Assembly (NCBI GenBank): GCA_028532985.1
Contig: JANCIK010000001.1
Coordinates: 1,178,001 to 1,242,000 of the forward strand
Origin: Stropharia rugosoannulata
Taxonomy: Eukaryota; Basidiomycota; Agaricomycetes; Agaricales; Strophariaceae
DNA length: 64,000 bases
Reading direction: 5' to 3'
The first letter of the stretch is position 1, and every line of letters begins with the position of its first letter. Positions 24,101 through 37,040 of this stretch are shown in pieces. The translations under genes were made by a program, and so were the position numbers. The notes under the pieces were generated by a model. The model ran no database searches. It saw only the letters and a program-made list of their open reading frames with translations, and was not told where the DNA came from.

Positions 24101-24397
24101 GGAAGAAGATAAAGCAGCCTGATTTACGAGAAGGGATTCTGTATGCCGTTAGACACTGTAGTGGTGGACAGAAGGAGTCTGAAGGACGGCGCCAAAACGA
24201 CAGTTCGGTGGAGACAAAAGTTGAAACTCAGCGGCGCTACCGGGATCATCCCGTGGTCCGATGTTACAGGGATCACGTGCTCGCACGTAGCTGGCTGTGA
24301 TCTGGGACTAAGGCAGCGAGTAAACAGCGGGTTCTCGTCTTCATATCACCTGTATCTCTGTCATTCCTATCGTCAGCCACTATACTCCATAGTGCCC
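21178..24397. other. Large gene-poor region
   Basis: About 3.2 kb. The start probably holds the bZIP 3' UTR and the last few hundred bases the LysM promoter. Open frames up to 151 codons (22120-22575) lack coding character. A tandem 11-bp repeat ATATTGATCAA occurs at 22230-22251. No RNA gene was recognised. Confidence 0.5.
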
Positions 24398-25915
24398 ATG
24401 TCATACGATGACTCTGACGACCTCTCGTACAACCCTTTTGCTGACCAGAGGAGCAATCAGTCGCATTCAGGGGGATCATCAAGTCTAGTACAAGCACACT
24501 ACAGTTCTGCCTACCTTCGCCAGGCTAATGTGTCTCTTTCGCCGCCGTCGCTGCGACGGCGCAGGTCGGCGTCAACGGATCAAGCCTCGTCCAAAATTAA
24601 TGGCCTGCGAGGAAAGCACTCCCGCACATTCACCGACATTCAGGTCGATGCGCCCCAAGGCGCCGGTTTACACCCTCTGAAATCTGCGCTTGCCAAGATA
24701 GATAGCTCCTCGGCAGAGGATCTTGGGAATACAAGACCTACCCTCTCTCGGATAGTCAACGAAGGAAGCCTAAGTAGCCTCTTTGCGTCTGAAGATGACG
24801 TAAATGGTCGGACTGTAAACTCTGCAGAGGAAGAGAAAGATGTGATAATACATCAGGTGTGTAACTGCCTAATACTTATTTGTAACTTCTGCAAGTCCTC
24901 ATGTTAATGATAGATATCTCCCAAAGACTCTTTGCCAGGCGTCGCGCTCAAGTACGGAATTTCAATGTCCGACCTTCGTCGAGCGAATAGATTGTGGACC
25001 TCTGACTCGATCCATCGTCGTGAAGTCCTGTACATACCTGTTGACCAGGCATCTCGGGCCGCGGAGTACATAGCTACTCCCCTTATTACCTTTACCCCAG
25101 ACGAGCCATCATCATCGACCACGTCTCCTCCAAGAGCCACGTCAGATACCACTACAGAACAAGAATCCTCCGGGTCTTCACTCCGAAGTCCACCGGCACC
25201 TGTTCGCAGAATCCCTGCTAACCAACTATCCTACTTTCCTCCCTCGCTTCGTAAAAATACAAGCTCACCTATCCCAGGCAGCGGACCAAGTCCATCTCCT
25301 TCGCATGCTGGAGGAGCTAAGCCTTTACATAACTGGTATAATTCATCTCCAGCTAGTAACTCCTTCACGTCTATTCTCACGGCCCTCCCTATCGCTGCCT
25401 CTACGAGGGACGAGCTTATCACGAGACTCTCCTTTGACAGTGTTAGCTCGAGCTTTAGTGACAAGTCTAGGACGAGTCGGAGGAACTCAGAAGAGGACCT
25501 TGGCCATGAGCTGAACGAAGTGCAAAGGCCACATGATGCCGGTAATAATGAAGACCCTTTCGGCGACTTTGCCATGCCTACACCAAAAGCTTCGTACCGC
25601 ACATCGCATCTACTACCAAGTGTCAAAAAGTCGACCAATATTTCATCTGTCCCTCATTCACAGCGTCATTACTCTTCTATGTCCCCGCCACAATTCTATG
25701 TGTCCCAAACGAACGAGACCTTTGTCCGGACGTCCCAATTAGAACCCTCCCCAGCTATGAAGTTGCCAAGCCTGGCCAGCCGAAATATTAGTCGGACACC
25801 GGGGAAGAACATCCCCAGGCTGGAGCGAACAAGCAGTTTACCTTTGCAACCAAACTCTAAAAACCACAGTGCAAATGACTCGGCGTATACGCTAGACACA
25901 TTTGGTGGTTCATAG
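24398..25915 (+). CDS. Intracellular LysM-domain protein
   Basis: Two exons (24398-24856, 24914-25915) encode 486 residues. There is no signal peptide. A single LysM domain spans roughly residues 150-200 (ISPKDSLPGVALKYGIS, then DLRRANRLW and VLYIPVD) and is split near its start by the 57-bp intron. The rest is Ser/Pro-rich and probably disordered. This layout fits the eukaryotic LYSMD-type cytosolic proteins, unlike secreted chitin-binding LysM effectors. Function is unknown; related proteins are linked to membrane trafficking. The ATG at 24398 was preferred to an in-frame one at 24143 because upstream codons look non-coding. Confidence 0.82.
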
Positions 25916-27822
25916 CATCTTGGTTTACCTGTTCTGAGCGTTCGAACCGCCGAGAATATGCTTTGCACTCCCACTGTCTGAACAGCAGGGGGTAGATAGA
26001 AGGAAACAAGATGATAGGTCAACAAGGCGGGCGCAAATCTGTTTCTCTGCTCGCCGATCTGATGACTGGAGTCTTAGGCGTACTTTTTACATCCCTTCTT
26101 TCTAGAGCGCTAGAGAAGCCGAATACCCCGGCCTTATGGGCGCATCCATGATCCAAGATTTTCTGCGGGACTTGTATTTTGGGCTGATCACGGCATCAAA
26201 GAAGACTGGACACCGTCGAATTACATTGAGCGCTTCGCAGTCAGGCTAGGTTCTATGAACAGCCCTACCAGATGGGAGCTCAGGACGTTGGGCAGCCTGA
26301 CTGATCATCATCTTATATGTCTGTCTGTTTGTGGAGACACATTGGGGTGCTGCACAAAAGGAACCGCAATGTGCCGCAATAGCAACCAGAATAACTATGC
26401 GAATGCTCAGCTATACATGTTCAGCACTTTGACATTCCCGTCGCCCACGGCATATAGTGCGCGCATGGCACGATCGCATGACTATGTCTAGCAGTGCGAA
26501 TGTATCTGTCCGATTTTCGAAAACCATCTGCAATACCCATCATGTAGTTCCCATCATTAATTATCCATTATCTTCACAGAAATAGATCAGTACTGCTTTT
26601 CTGTTCACCACAACACTCGGAAGACGCGGAGGATTTTGATGTTTGTGTAGTTGGGAGATTTCCATTTCGTGCTTCAGCTCACGGCTTTACTGCGCCGTGC
26701 TTCCTTTCTTTATTTAACTCGAATGCACTCCACTCTGCCTCCTTGACACACATATATGCTGGACCACCGCCAGCACGGAAGAGCGTTACATGTCCGAGTG
26801 CTTCGACGCTTCGTGATTATCATGGCAAAGGGGCTACCCTTAACGTCGCTTCGCGCTGAACACGGTTTTACCGGAGATTATTCAGAGTTTAATGAGAATT
26901 TATAACCGCACGAACCACTGGTTCGAACGCCTCTCCGATATGGTAATGAACATTGCGCACAATGCGGGCTGGTACGGTTTTAGGAAGCGTATGGGAGAAG
27001 TTTCGTTGATACTTTGTGGGGTGACTTCATATCATAGAGAACGCTAGGAATACCTCTCAGGGAGCTTATACCCAGTGGAGACTGAGTCTTCTAGTTTGAC
27101 CGCTCTTCAGCTCTGCATTAGTCGTATTGGGTATTATTTCGCGTCTATTTGACACCGCAGGTTAGGTTTCATGAAGTTGAATTGGTATCATCGAAAGCGC
27201 CTACCCTTACTCTGCATACATGCGTGTCGTGTAACATGGTTCTCAAGGACTAAGAAGACCTAATTGCCTACGAAACCTTACGCGTAATATTCGACGGAGA
27301 CGGAAAGGCCGTATTCCGACGAAGATGAGTAACTTGCTTCGCATGTCAATCTGTGGCGTTCGTTGGTTGACCGCGGCAACATATGGCTTGGGATTTCCCC
27401 ATTACCCAGGTAAGCATCGCCAGTATGGCAGTAATAAAAGCGCTCTCTTGAAGAAGAGAACTAGCATTCTCATGTCAAGGGTACTTAGGGGGTGTTGTAA
27501 GCATTCAACAGTGTTAATAAAGGTTTTTCAAGTTACTCCGCCTGTGGCGTTGAAGTGAAGCACTACTATCGTTATGCCTTATACTATAAGAGTTTTTATG
27601 ACATACAGTAGTTAGAGCCAGAGTAGTAGTAGCGTCAATGACGCCTTTCAATAAATGAAATCTACTTGGCCTATGAAGTTTTCTTCAACGATACTTAGCT
27701 CGCTCCCGGCGGTCGTTTACATTGAATGTCGAGATTCGCGGTGTTTGATTGCTATGTGCGATGCTCATTAAGAACAAAGTGGTAAACCATTGGTTAGTAT
27801 CCAGTAATGGTATAAAGAATCC
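25916..27822. other. Intergenic region between convergent genes
   Basis: About 1.9 kb between the LysM and GLTP stop codons. No open frame with coding character, no tRNA and no repeat ends were seen. Confidence 0.5.
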
Positions 27823-28669
27823 TTAAAGCCCCTTCGCATAGTTTCCTTTCTCGTAGAACGCCTCCATGCGCGACACGATGTTGCTCAGCGCAGCCAACCA
27901 CCGGTTCAGCTCGGAATTGAGCGTCTCTTGAGAGGCCGCGGGGCCGCCTGCGGGATCGGCGGCGAGTTTGGCATAGAAGTCGGCGCGATAGGGGCACGCT
28001 TTCATCGCCACCTACCATCGATCACGTTGAACGTTAGCATTAAAGAACGCGACCTGAGATCGGAGATTAGGGACGTACGGCGAACACGCCCTTGACGACG
28101 AAGTTGTGAAACTTCTTGAGCGTGGCCTCGTAGGACTTGGTGAATGCTGCTGCGAGCTCTTCTGACGCGTTGGCCTGCGCATTCTGGAGCGCTTTGCAGG
28201 TGAAGGAGAGCCCGCGCAGGAGCCAGAGGAGGCCCTCCGTCGCGACGCGTTTCTTTTCGTTCTTCTCATTGTCCACCAGGGATTCTAGGGTCCCAGAAAG
28301 TGTGGGAGTGGCCTCATATCTGGCCCTGACTTTCTGATTGATGATATTATCGTTTGTATCAGGTACAATTGAAGTAGAAAGCCGCTACTCACAGCGATAT
28401 TGCCTTTAATATCCGACTGCACGACGCTGAAGGCAGCGGATCCAAGGAGATCTGCAACTGTATGAGAAAAAGATGCGTATGATGGCGTTATTCAGTACCA
28501 AATAGGCCCAGTAGACCGTCCGCTGCTTCAAGGAACTCGACGGTATTGACCCCAGCGTCGGTGATTGTGACATCTGCGAAAGACTGATGCCTGATCAGCG
28601 ATGGTCCCTTGTAACACACTATTCTTTCTCCTGTGTACCTACCTTGACAGTATCAAGGTACGGGGCCAT
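27823..28669 (-). CDS. Glycolipid transfer protein (GLTP domain)
   Basis: Five exons (28669-28643, 28583-28499, 28457-28393, 28333-28079, 28011-27823) encode 206 residues, the usual length for GLTP. Residues that bind the sugar headgroup in the family can be read directly: Asp, Asn and Lys in SDIKGNIAKV, Trp in LLWLLRGLSF and His in KKFHNFVV. These proteins move glycosphingolipids between membrane leaflets in the cytosol. The intron 28458-28498 is only 41 bp, the shortest in the window with canonical ends. The gene diverges from the fRMsr gene across a 266-bp shared promoter. Confidence 0.93.
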
Positions 28670-28935
28670 GTTTTACAGCGAGGGGTAGATGGTATGTGAT
28701 GAGCTTGTATATTCCAGAATCGACCCAGTCGTCGTCGCGGTTGATCTCTTCGGGACCTGTAGTCAAGGTCACGATGATGAGCATCTTATCTTATCTGCGT
28801 AATACATCCCTGAGTAAGCCATTGAGCACGTACACATGACGTTTTTGCAGTAATTCTCTACTCAACGCCAGCATAAAATATCGCTCTTTTCAAGCGCCCA
28901 CTGCAACAATCTCTTATCCCCTCTCCTGCCCAAAC

Positions 28936-29737
28936 ATGCACCACGCAGATTCCGCCTTTGTGCCAACCGAGTGAGCAGCCTCATCACTGCGATCACTGTG
29001 CACCCTTCTGAATTCGCTGTGATAATTTTCCTCAGTATCCAAACCAAGTCCGAATTTTGGGATCACGTCTACGCCCAGGTCGATGCGCTGATAACAGGCC
29101 AACAACACTGGGTACAGAATATATTTTATTGACACCCGGTTTCTGCGTTCTGATGGTGATATTCAGGTTTCCAATCTGTCAAATGCGTCGAGTGTCATAT
29201 ACAACTCGTTGCTTGCATTTCCTGCGTTTTTCGGCCGGTCAGAAGACAAGGCGGTGAACTGGTGTGGTAAATTATTTTATCTCGGGAACCGATATTTGCA
29301 AACCGTGAGCCTGACGGACCCATTATTATCCAGGATTTTACATCCATTCAGAATATTTTCCTGCACCGCAACTCTCATCACCATCATCGAGTAACGAAGA
29401 CGCAAATCGGCTTCTGCTCGGCCCCTTCTCTGGAAAGCCCGCTTGCCAATTTATTCTCGTTGACCCGACAAAAGATGCACGCGGTGTGTGCTCAGAAGCT
29501 TATTTGCAACGGCAAACAGTGCTCGTCGGCGATGTCCACTCACACCCAGGACATATTGCTTGTGATGGTGATACGAAAAGTGAGATTGTGGTTCCTCTAA
29601 TTTTAGAGGTCGGCGACGAGAGTCATGTCCTCGGAGTGTTGGATTTAGACTGTCTTGCTGTGAACGGGTTTGATGCAGACGACAAAGCGGGCCTCGAGAA
29701 AATCGCACGTCTTGTAGTAAACGCATGTAATTGGTAG
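28936..29737 (+). CDS. Free methionine-(R)-sulfoxide reductase (GAF domain)
   Basis: Four exons (28936-28970, 29036-29111, 29167-29266, 29334-29737) encode 204 residues forming one GAF domain. The family's three catalytic cysteines are present: LGPFSGKPAC, ARGVC and HIACDG, followed by the diagnostic KSEIVVPL. The enzyme reduces free methionine-R-sulfoxide using thioredoxin. The segment between the first two cysteines is about five residues longer than in the yeast and E. coli enzymes as I recall them. Its stop codon is only 38 bp from that of the convergent cysteinyl-tRNA synthetase, so their 3' ends must overlap. Confidence 0.92.
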
Positions 29738-29775
29738 TACACTGGCACTGCTATGATAAATGAGATGGTCGCCGA

Positions 29776-32769
29776 TCAGGCGTCAGTCTTTTGCCACGCA
29801 AGGAATTCTTCATGGAGCTTCGCTTGATTTGTGTACTCCTTCAAGAGCTTCTTCGATTGGTTTTTAGTGATTTCTTTACCTTCCCCATCTGTCAAGGGCA
29901 GACCCTGCTCATTCCACGACCCATACACACCCTGGGCAATATGAGGTGGTTTAAACATATTTTGCGGAGGCACCCGGCCCTTCTCAATTTTCTCCAACCT
30001 CTTCTGTCGCTCTGCTTGCGCAGCAGCTTCCTTCTTGGCAGCCTTGGCTTCTTGTAGGGCGCGTTTCTCTTCTCTTGCTTTTATTAGCTCCGCAGGTGGA
30101 ACAAGCTTGACCAATGCCTTTCCATCTTGAAAATGAAACAATTTATTAGTAGTGCTCATCACAGGAGCCGATCCTCGGCGTACCTTCTTGATCATCTAAC
30201 GCCACACCAAGGGGGACTAGATCAGAATCTCTCAACTTGTCGCATAACGCGAGAATATCCTTGAGGGCAGTGTCGCCTTTTGCAATAGCTAATTGCCTGA
30301 CGCCGTCACGGAAAGATGAGAGCGCCCTCAAGTAAGGCATAAGTACCTCTTCACGCTGGGCGTTCAAACATTTGCTGTTAGTCCGCATTTGGAATCTAAA
30401 TGGAAAACGAAGAACATACATTTGCAGTGGATCCAGTTTCGTCTATCTGGCCCCAACCAAGTTCTGGTTTCTCACCTTCCCCGAGGCCAAACATCCGGAG
30501 CATGTCCCCGACCCAACGGGCAATGTTCTCAACCAGCCTAACGTTAAGTGCCTTCCCGCGAGAGTTGATATAAACGTTGCTTTTTGACACGAGATCGCGT
30601 AGCACATCAACGGCGCCCGGGGTATTGAATGAATCACAGAGTGCTTCTCTAAATGCAGACTGGGCAGTATACAAGCTTAATATGAATTGTTAGAGTCACG
30701 GTACACAATTCATATTCAATTACCTACTCACTTGGCGAGTAGTTCCTGTTCCGGTTTTTCGAAATGATGATATCCATCGGACGCCATGCCTTCTCCATTT
30801 GCTTGATTAACCAGCGCTTTCACGGTGGTGAAAAAGTTCTTTGGTTCTCATGTCAGTTATTTGCTCTGTCTTGTAGCAACGGCGCTGTGTACTGACATTG
30901 ATTGTAGTTTCAAGATTGCGAACTTCTCCTGTCATGAGTGATTCCGAAAAATCAACTTTAGCATTCCACAGTTGCGTCAAAAATGCCAAACGAAGCTGGC
31001 GAGCAGAGAATTTTTCGAGGATTTCCTGGTAAAATCAAGAGATATATCAACAGGGGAAATAAACCCGCAAGGGAGTAGACATACATCAATCGTGATGAAG
31101 TTTTTCAAAGACTTGCTCATTTTCAGACCTTCGATATGTAGATGACCTGTATGAATGAAGTAATTCACCCAAGAGTTGCAATTATGATAGGCCTGGATAT
31201 CACTAATCAAGATTCCGTTGAGGATGAATCACATCTAAAAAAAATACCTCTGATTGAGCCATTTCATTGTCATGGTGAGGGAAAGCAAGGTCAATGCCAC
31301 CAGAGTGAATATCCATATTGTCGCCGAAAACGGCACTCGCCATCACCGAGCACTCTATATGCCAGCCAGGACGACCTGGACCCCAAGGGGACGGCCATGA
31401 TGGTTCACCGGCCTTTGAAGCTTTCCAAAGGGCGAAATCAGCGGCAGACCGGCGCCCGGTTTTACTCGATAGGGAGCCTGGGTTTGATTAAGTTACAAAT
31501 TGGAGCGCTCAAAATGATAAAGGGGCAATGCATACCTTCTCCCCCTTCTAATAGTTCTCGGTTCCCGGTGCTCCAAGGCTCCAACTTGGCGTAATCGTGA
31601 TTTTCAGACTGCGCAAAAGCGATGGTATTGAAATACACGCTTCCCTCCGCTTCGTACGCATAGCCATTCGAAATAATTTTCTCTACGAACGTAACAATTT
31701 CGGGGACATACTCTGTCACTCGCGTCACAGTGTCGGGATCTCGTACCCGCAGTCGAGACATGTCCTCAAAGAATTTGCCTTCCCAATAAGCCGCCAACTT
31801 TCTTGATATAGCTGGATCAGTCACGGTCGATTTGAGCTGGAGATGATGACATCAACCCTCTGTAGTCAAGTGATAAGGTTAATTTATGAGGAACTTACTT
31901 CAGCGTCCAAAGATAACGAAAGGACATCTTTAGCAGTATCAATCAGATGATGAGAGACCCCAATGCTTGTATTGCCAGTATCTAGATTGGTTTGTGCTAG
32001 CTTTATTGCTTCCAAAGTCCGTCGCTTTGATGTATTGGTCAGATTCCATTGATAGGGCACACAACAAACTGGCTCACTGCAGAATTATAATACATGTCGA
32101 ATTTTTCGTCTCTCTTTAAGCATTCCTGCTTCCAATCTGGATTTTGGTACAGCTCGCTGATTTTAGACCAAGCAGCTTCTTCAGATCCTTCTACAGCTTT
32201 CACGTCTTCGGGGACGGCTTTGCTGACGCGAGTTCGAACATAGGTTTTCCAAGACTGATCAACTGTTTTCAGCAGGGTGGGACTAAGCGATTGAGTTTGG
32301 GATCTAAACGTTTCTAGGAGGTGGTTTTGACGCGCGCGTTCAATAATCTGTTCTCATCTCAGTGGGCCATTTTGAGAGGACTGCATCCATCTGACCTTAT
32401 CGTCAATATCTGTAACATTCATTACAAAGTGGACATCATAACCGAAGTAATCTGTCATAATCCTCCTCAGGACATCTTGTGTCACATAGTTCCTGCTCAA
32501 CGTCAACAGGTGGAACGGGCGCGCTGCCCCGCAAACGCTCACCTAGCGTGGCCCATGTGTGACGCATCGTACACGGTAGGACCGCAGTTGTACCACTTTA
32601 CATGACGTCCATTGCGGGGAACAAACTCGTTCTGCGGTGAAATAAGAATAAGCTCCGGATGTTGTCACAGAGACCGAACCTTAGTCCTAGTCAAAGAGTT
32701 GTATACGCGAAGGACAGGCTCTTCCGAAACCTTCTCCGGCTGTGACCATGGCGGTTGTTGCACAGACAT
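29776..32769 (-). CDS. CRS1: Cysteinyl-tRNA synthetase
   Basis: Thirteen exons (32769-32680, 32631-32543, 32492-32396, 32347-32078, 32024-31899, 31836-31536, 31477-31248, 31192-31085, 31025-30897, 30838-30732, 30675-30420, 30355-30184, 30125-29776) encode 774 residues, normal for fungi. The class I signatures are present: the HIGH-like ASHMGHARN after YNCGPTVYD, whose Cys is a zinc ligand, WHIECS and HHDNE for the other zinc ligands, and KMSKS in [12 protein letters not shown] Lys/Glu-rich C-terminal extension ([16 protein letters not shown]) is typical of eukaryotic forms. It charges tRNA-Cys in the cytosol. No clear mitochondrial presequence is seen at this start. Confidence 0.96.
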
Positions 32770-35700
32770 GGAGGATTGAGATCGAAAACGGAGAAGCTCA
32801 GGCCGATGGAAGTGATGCAGAAGAGATCGAGCACGGTGATACGTTGGCAAAGGTCTGAACGTGGTCCAAGTCCAGGTGCCAATCATAAAGTCCTGTTTTT
32901 GTCATGGCTCGTCCTGCATCATTTGACTTGCCTCAACACGTATCGATGCATCACATGATCTCGTTAGAGTTGCGTGTGACTTTTTCTGGTCTAGTCCGAA
33001 TTGGGCTCCCCGTTGCCTATTTTAGTAGGCTGTTATTATCCCTGTCGCTAAGCGCTTTGACGAGCGCCAATTTGCATTATTACACAGATGTCAACATGTG
33101 CGTATGTTGCGGGTGAGTACACAGTGTAAGAATCTGCGAGGACGATGGGGGAAAGCGTTGGCTAGGTTCACCGAGTCACCGAATCTCAGCCGAAGACCAA
33201 CATGGGTTCAGTTATTTCAATGAGCGGACAATTGATGGTTCCTATTTTTTTGCCCCAGGTGTCAGCCGTATCCGCATGGGCTACTTACGTCTCCTCTGAC
33301 GAAATCTACGTCAATGAAGTGGCATTACCGCCTAGTGAAGGGGTCTCCTTAATATGTTCATATTACACTCCCGTTTTTACCGTTTTTATGGGCCATAGCG
33401 ACCCGCATGAACAAGCGAAAAAGCTGCTCGTTCATGGGAGTCTTGGACGTCACTTCTGGCAGACTGTGGAAGCCAAGGATCAGAAGAGGGGCTTCACTAT
33501 AAACATACTTTTAAATTTATTTCCGTCCATCTGACTCGGAGTAAGCCAAGTACCTGTACTGGTATCCCTCCTCTACGCCAATACTTATAAAAGGCTTAGT
33601 CGAGTGACTCATAGTCTGCGCATCCAATCTACTAGATACTCAGACCGTTTGATTTTTTTTACCGTTCCGAATAGGACCAGCAGGACATGTTTAAGAGATA
33701 GTTGCCGTAGCCGTAGACGAGCTTTCAATACAGATCTGCGATGTATAGTAGTCCATGATCAGACGACTGCGTAGTGAGTCCTGACCTTATTCGAGACGGG
33801 TTGAGGCTCAACAATAGAAAACACGATTCCACAGCAATGATAGCGTCCTTTAGCTCAAGTAAACCAACTGCAACTACTGTTCACTCAAGCCTGACCACTC
33901 CTCTCTTTTGATATGGATCTACAACAGAAGGACACTTTAGGATTTTTCAAAGAACCAATATCTGTTCGCTGATAAACATATCATCAATTGAAGCTGAAGC
34001 TGGGGGTGATCGTTTCAGACCTTTTCAACACGGCCCTTATCCGGGGCATCGTTATCATGGTGAACGTTGTGAACCGTATAGCACGTACATAGCTCTGCGG
34101 GATCTTTAGCTGTACATCTTGATACAAGACTCGTATACAAAGCTATAGAAGTAACACATATGGCGAGCTCTCAGATGCACTGATATGGAGGTGAGCTAAA
34201 GTATATTTAGAGGGAACCTTTTACCTTCCGAGATGGCCTCCCGACTCCCTTTCGGTGTGTCCGGCGAGATTCAAGACTGTTCAGTCGTATTACTTTAGCC
34301 ACCTCCGTTTATCACGCTTTGGTCATGAGGCTCACAGAGCTGGAGGAGCGTAGCATGTACATGCCGCATTCGCATCAAAACCTCTCACGTACGCACCATC
34401 AATTAATAGAGCACGATACGGCGCGGGCTTCCCGAAAATGTGATTGTGCTCACTTATCAAGGACATAGCTGGCCAAAGCATAAATGAGCCGGTTCGCCGA
34501 ATTTTCTTATTATAATCGGACTACTCGGAGAAGAATCATTTCGTGGGTACTGAGCGCCCACCGGTGATGGCGGTTCAGAATCTGTTCACAAGCCCTCCAG
34601 CTTCCAGATTTGCGTTCCTAACTTATCGTACTCAAGAACCACACCGCGGTGCTCTGTACCCCCCGATGCTTGCTGACGTTTTTGTGGGCGGTGACAACGC
34701 ACACCATTCTCACCTTTTTTGATTGGCTTTAGGTGCCCATTCGATGCGCGAACAGCACATTAATTCAATCACATGCACACCATCATTCAATGGTGTATCC
34801 ACATTCCCTATGAAAATCCCACATAGCTAAAAATAGACCTCTGCCTCATGTTTCCGTGTGGCGAATCTTTTATCGGCAGTGCATCACTGAGCTCCTGGGA
34901 ATAAGAAATAGACATAACCTTGGATTTTGGCAGGAATCCGTACTCGCAGATATGACGGGTACTCACAGCTACTTCGCTTTTGGACTGGTACAATGTCTTT
35001 CTGCTCCGTCACGAACCCGTGAGTACATATTTTCCTTAATTAATCACAACAGCTGGATGGCACATCGTCCAATTCAAGTCTAGTATATTCAGGGATGTTA
35101 AACGATTTCATTTCAGATACCCTAATCACTGTTAGTATTCTTGTCCGTTCGCTTGTGAATCTGCACAACAGAGCATTTGCACTACATGCCAACATTTTAA
35201 GGTTTCGCAATTTCCAGGCATTTCTGTGAGATACAGCATTTCCGAGCATCTCTGACTGTACATTTAATTGGTCGCGATGCGTGTTCATAACACTATCTCT
35301 GTTTTAAGAGCGTATGATATCTGGTTTTTCGTGATTTACATTGAATCTTGATGAGAGTTTGAGAATGGCATCTAATCGGTGTTGCTGGCAATGATAATAT
35401 CTCTGAGAACATCAGATATCTCTTTCGAAACGTATCGCTTTAGTCCGTATATTTTGTCTATTCAAAGTGTGCCGTTTTACCTTGTGACGGCAGTTAGATA
35501 GGTAATTGTGTGGTCTCCGTCTTGGACCAGTCACGGCTGTCTAAATGCGGTTTTGTTAAGGGGAGTTATACTTGCAACCCTGCACAGCGTGTCGTACTTC
35601 ATGATGCGCACGAACCTAAACCAGTTTGAGGGGAATACTATCAAAAGGCGTCTATTTTTTGTGCAAATTCAATTTTGATTAAGCATCACACAGAACACGT

Positions 35701-35932
35701 CCGAATTCTCAGCGGGTACGTCTCTCTCGCATATTTGTATTCTCCTTTCCCCGATTCATCGATCTCTTGTACTCGTTCAATAAGTACATATCTAATAAAC
35801 GAGACGTTATAAAGCGCCTTGTCGATCCGATCCGGTTCCCCAACGCCACTTCCAGCTCCCCCCCTCCCCCTCCCCCTGGCCCCTCCCGTTGTTCAGTTCG
35901 CTGACACCCTGTGCACTTGCAGCCCAGCCACC
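32770..35932. other. Large gene-poor region
   Basis: About 3.2 kb between the divergent CysRS and WOPR genes. A 110-codon frame at 33202-33534 shows no recognisable domain. A TATA-like TATAAAAG lies at 33587-33594 and a T-run at about 33650. The last ~70 bp before the WOPR gene is a C/T tract (CCCCCTCCCCCTCCCCCTGG type) that probably marks its start region. Confidence 0.5.
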
Positions 35933-37040
35933 ATGCACCAGCCAACCTGCGTCAACCTCCGCGTTAGGACCCCCCTTGATGCCCACACCATATTCCATGC
36001 GGTCCACGAAGGCATTCTGCCCATGATTACGCGTCGACTGGACACTGAAGAACGCCGGGCTATATCGTCCGGGTGCGTCTATGTCTGGGAGGAGCGTGGC
36101 GCAAGTGCAGAAGCGACCGGGGTGCGTATGCCTCTGCCATGCGCGGGGGGTTCTAGCTCTGACTCACTGTCATACATACATTTAGATGGGCATTGAGCGT
36201 TGGACAGATTCTATACAGTGGGGCCCTAGTCGTGTGCGAGATGTAAGCATAAACATGGGCAGTACCTATGTAGTAGCGGACAGAGCTAACTGCGGTGTCG
36301 TCTCATTTGATAGGAGTTCCTATTCTACGCAGAGCGCAGGGAGCCCCAAGTCGACATGGAGTACTCCCCGACGTCCGACTCTTCCGACTCTATGATGATG
36401 TAAGTGCTCTGCAGCTGATAGTCAGAGCTTGCACTGACAGTGTGGTGATGTATATATAGTAGACACAGAAGACGGGGGTTCTACAGGCAGCCTCTAACAA
36501 AACAAACATATTCAGTGTACGTGGAAACACCCCGAGGTCAGCGCAAGTGGCATATGAGTACGTTACGCTTCATCATTTAACCAGAAATAAATACTCGAAC
36601 CTGTCTCTCATGTCATCCTTTTATAGTCGCCTACTTTGTGCCAGATTCTATCCATTTGTTGCGCACCATCGATGACATACCGATCCTCGCCATGCTCAAG
36701 GTCCCCCGCGGGATGTATTACAGCGCGCGGACGCCCAAGTCAAGGAGTACCCGGGCCACATCAAATTCGTTCTCCGGTCACCGACCACAGGTCAGCGAAC
36801 ATCCACATTCTCTGCTCATCCACTGACGCCATCGTTTCAAAGCAGTTCCCCAGCCCGCCCACGCCGCCCCTTCTGACCGCCGGTGGCGGACCGACGCCAT
36901 ATGGCGCTGCCACACTGGCTCCGTTGGCTTACCTGAGCCGGCTGCCCCCTCCACGGCGTCATGTTATGGACGAGATGGCTCTGAATTCATTCACAGGGCC
37001 CAGTGCTCCAGATGGGTTCCAGTACAGATCACACATGTAG
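35933..37040 (+). CDS. Gti1/Pac2 (WOPR) family regulator, copy A
   Basis: Six exons (35933-36121, 36186-36242, 36314-36399, 36460-36557, 36627-36790, 36843-37040) encode 263 residues. The WOPR DNA-binding halves are clear: the first with RTPLDAHTIFHAV, TRRLDTEER and CVYVWEERG, then GIERWTDSIQWGPSRVRDEFLFY, described here as the GIERW and SRVRD blocks, and the second with LTKQTYSVYVETPRGQRKWHM and AYFVPDS. Relatives (Wor1, Ryp1, Pac2, Sge1) switch fungal morphology and development. The tail after the domain is short and Pro-rich. It carries an intron inside the first half that copy B, 1.45 kb downstream, lacks. Confidence 0.9.

Noticed and set aside
33202..33534. A 110-codon plus-strand frame
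   Set aside because: No recognisable domain, no neighbouring exons and codon use like the surrounding non-coding DNA.
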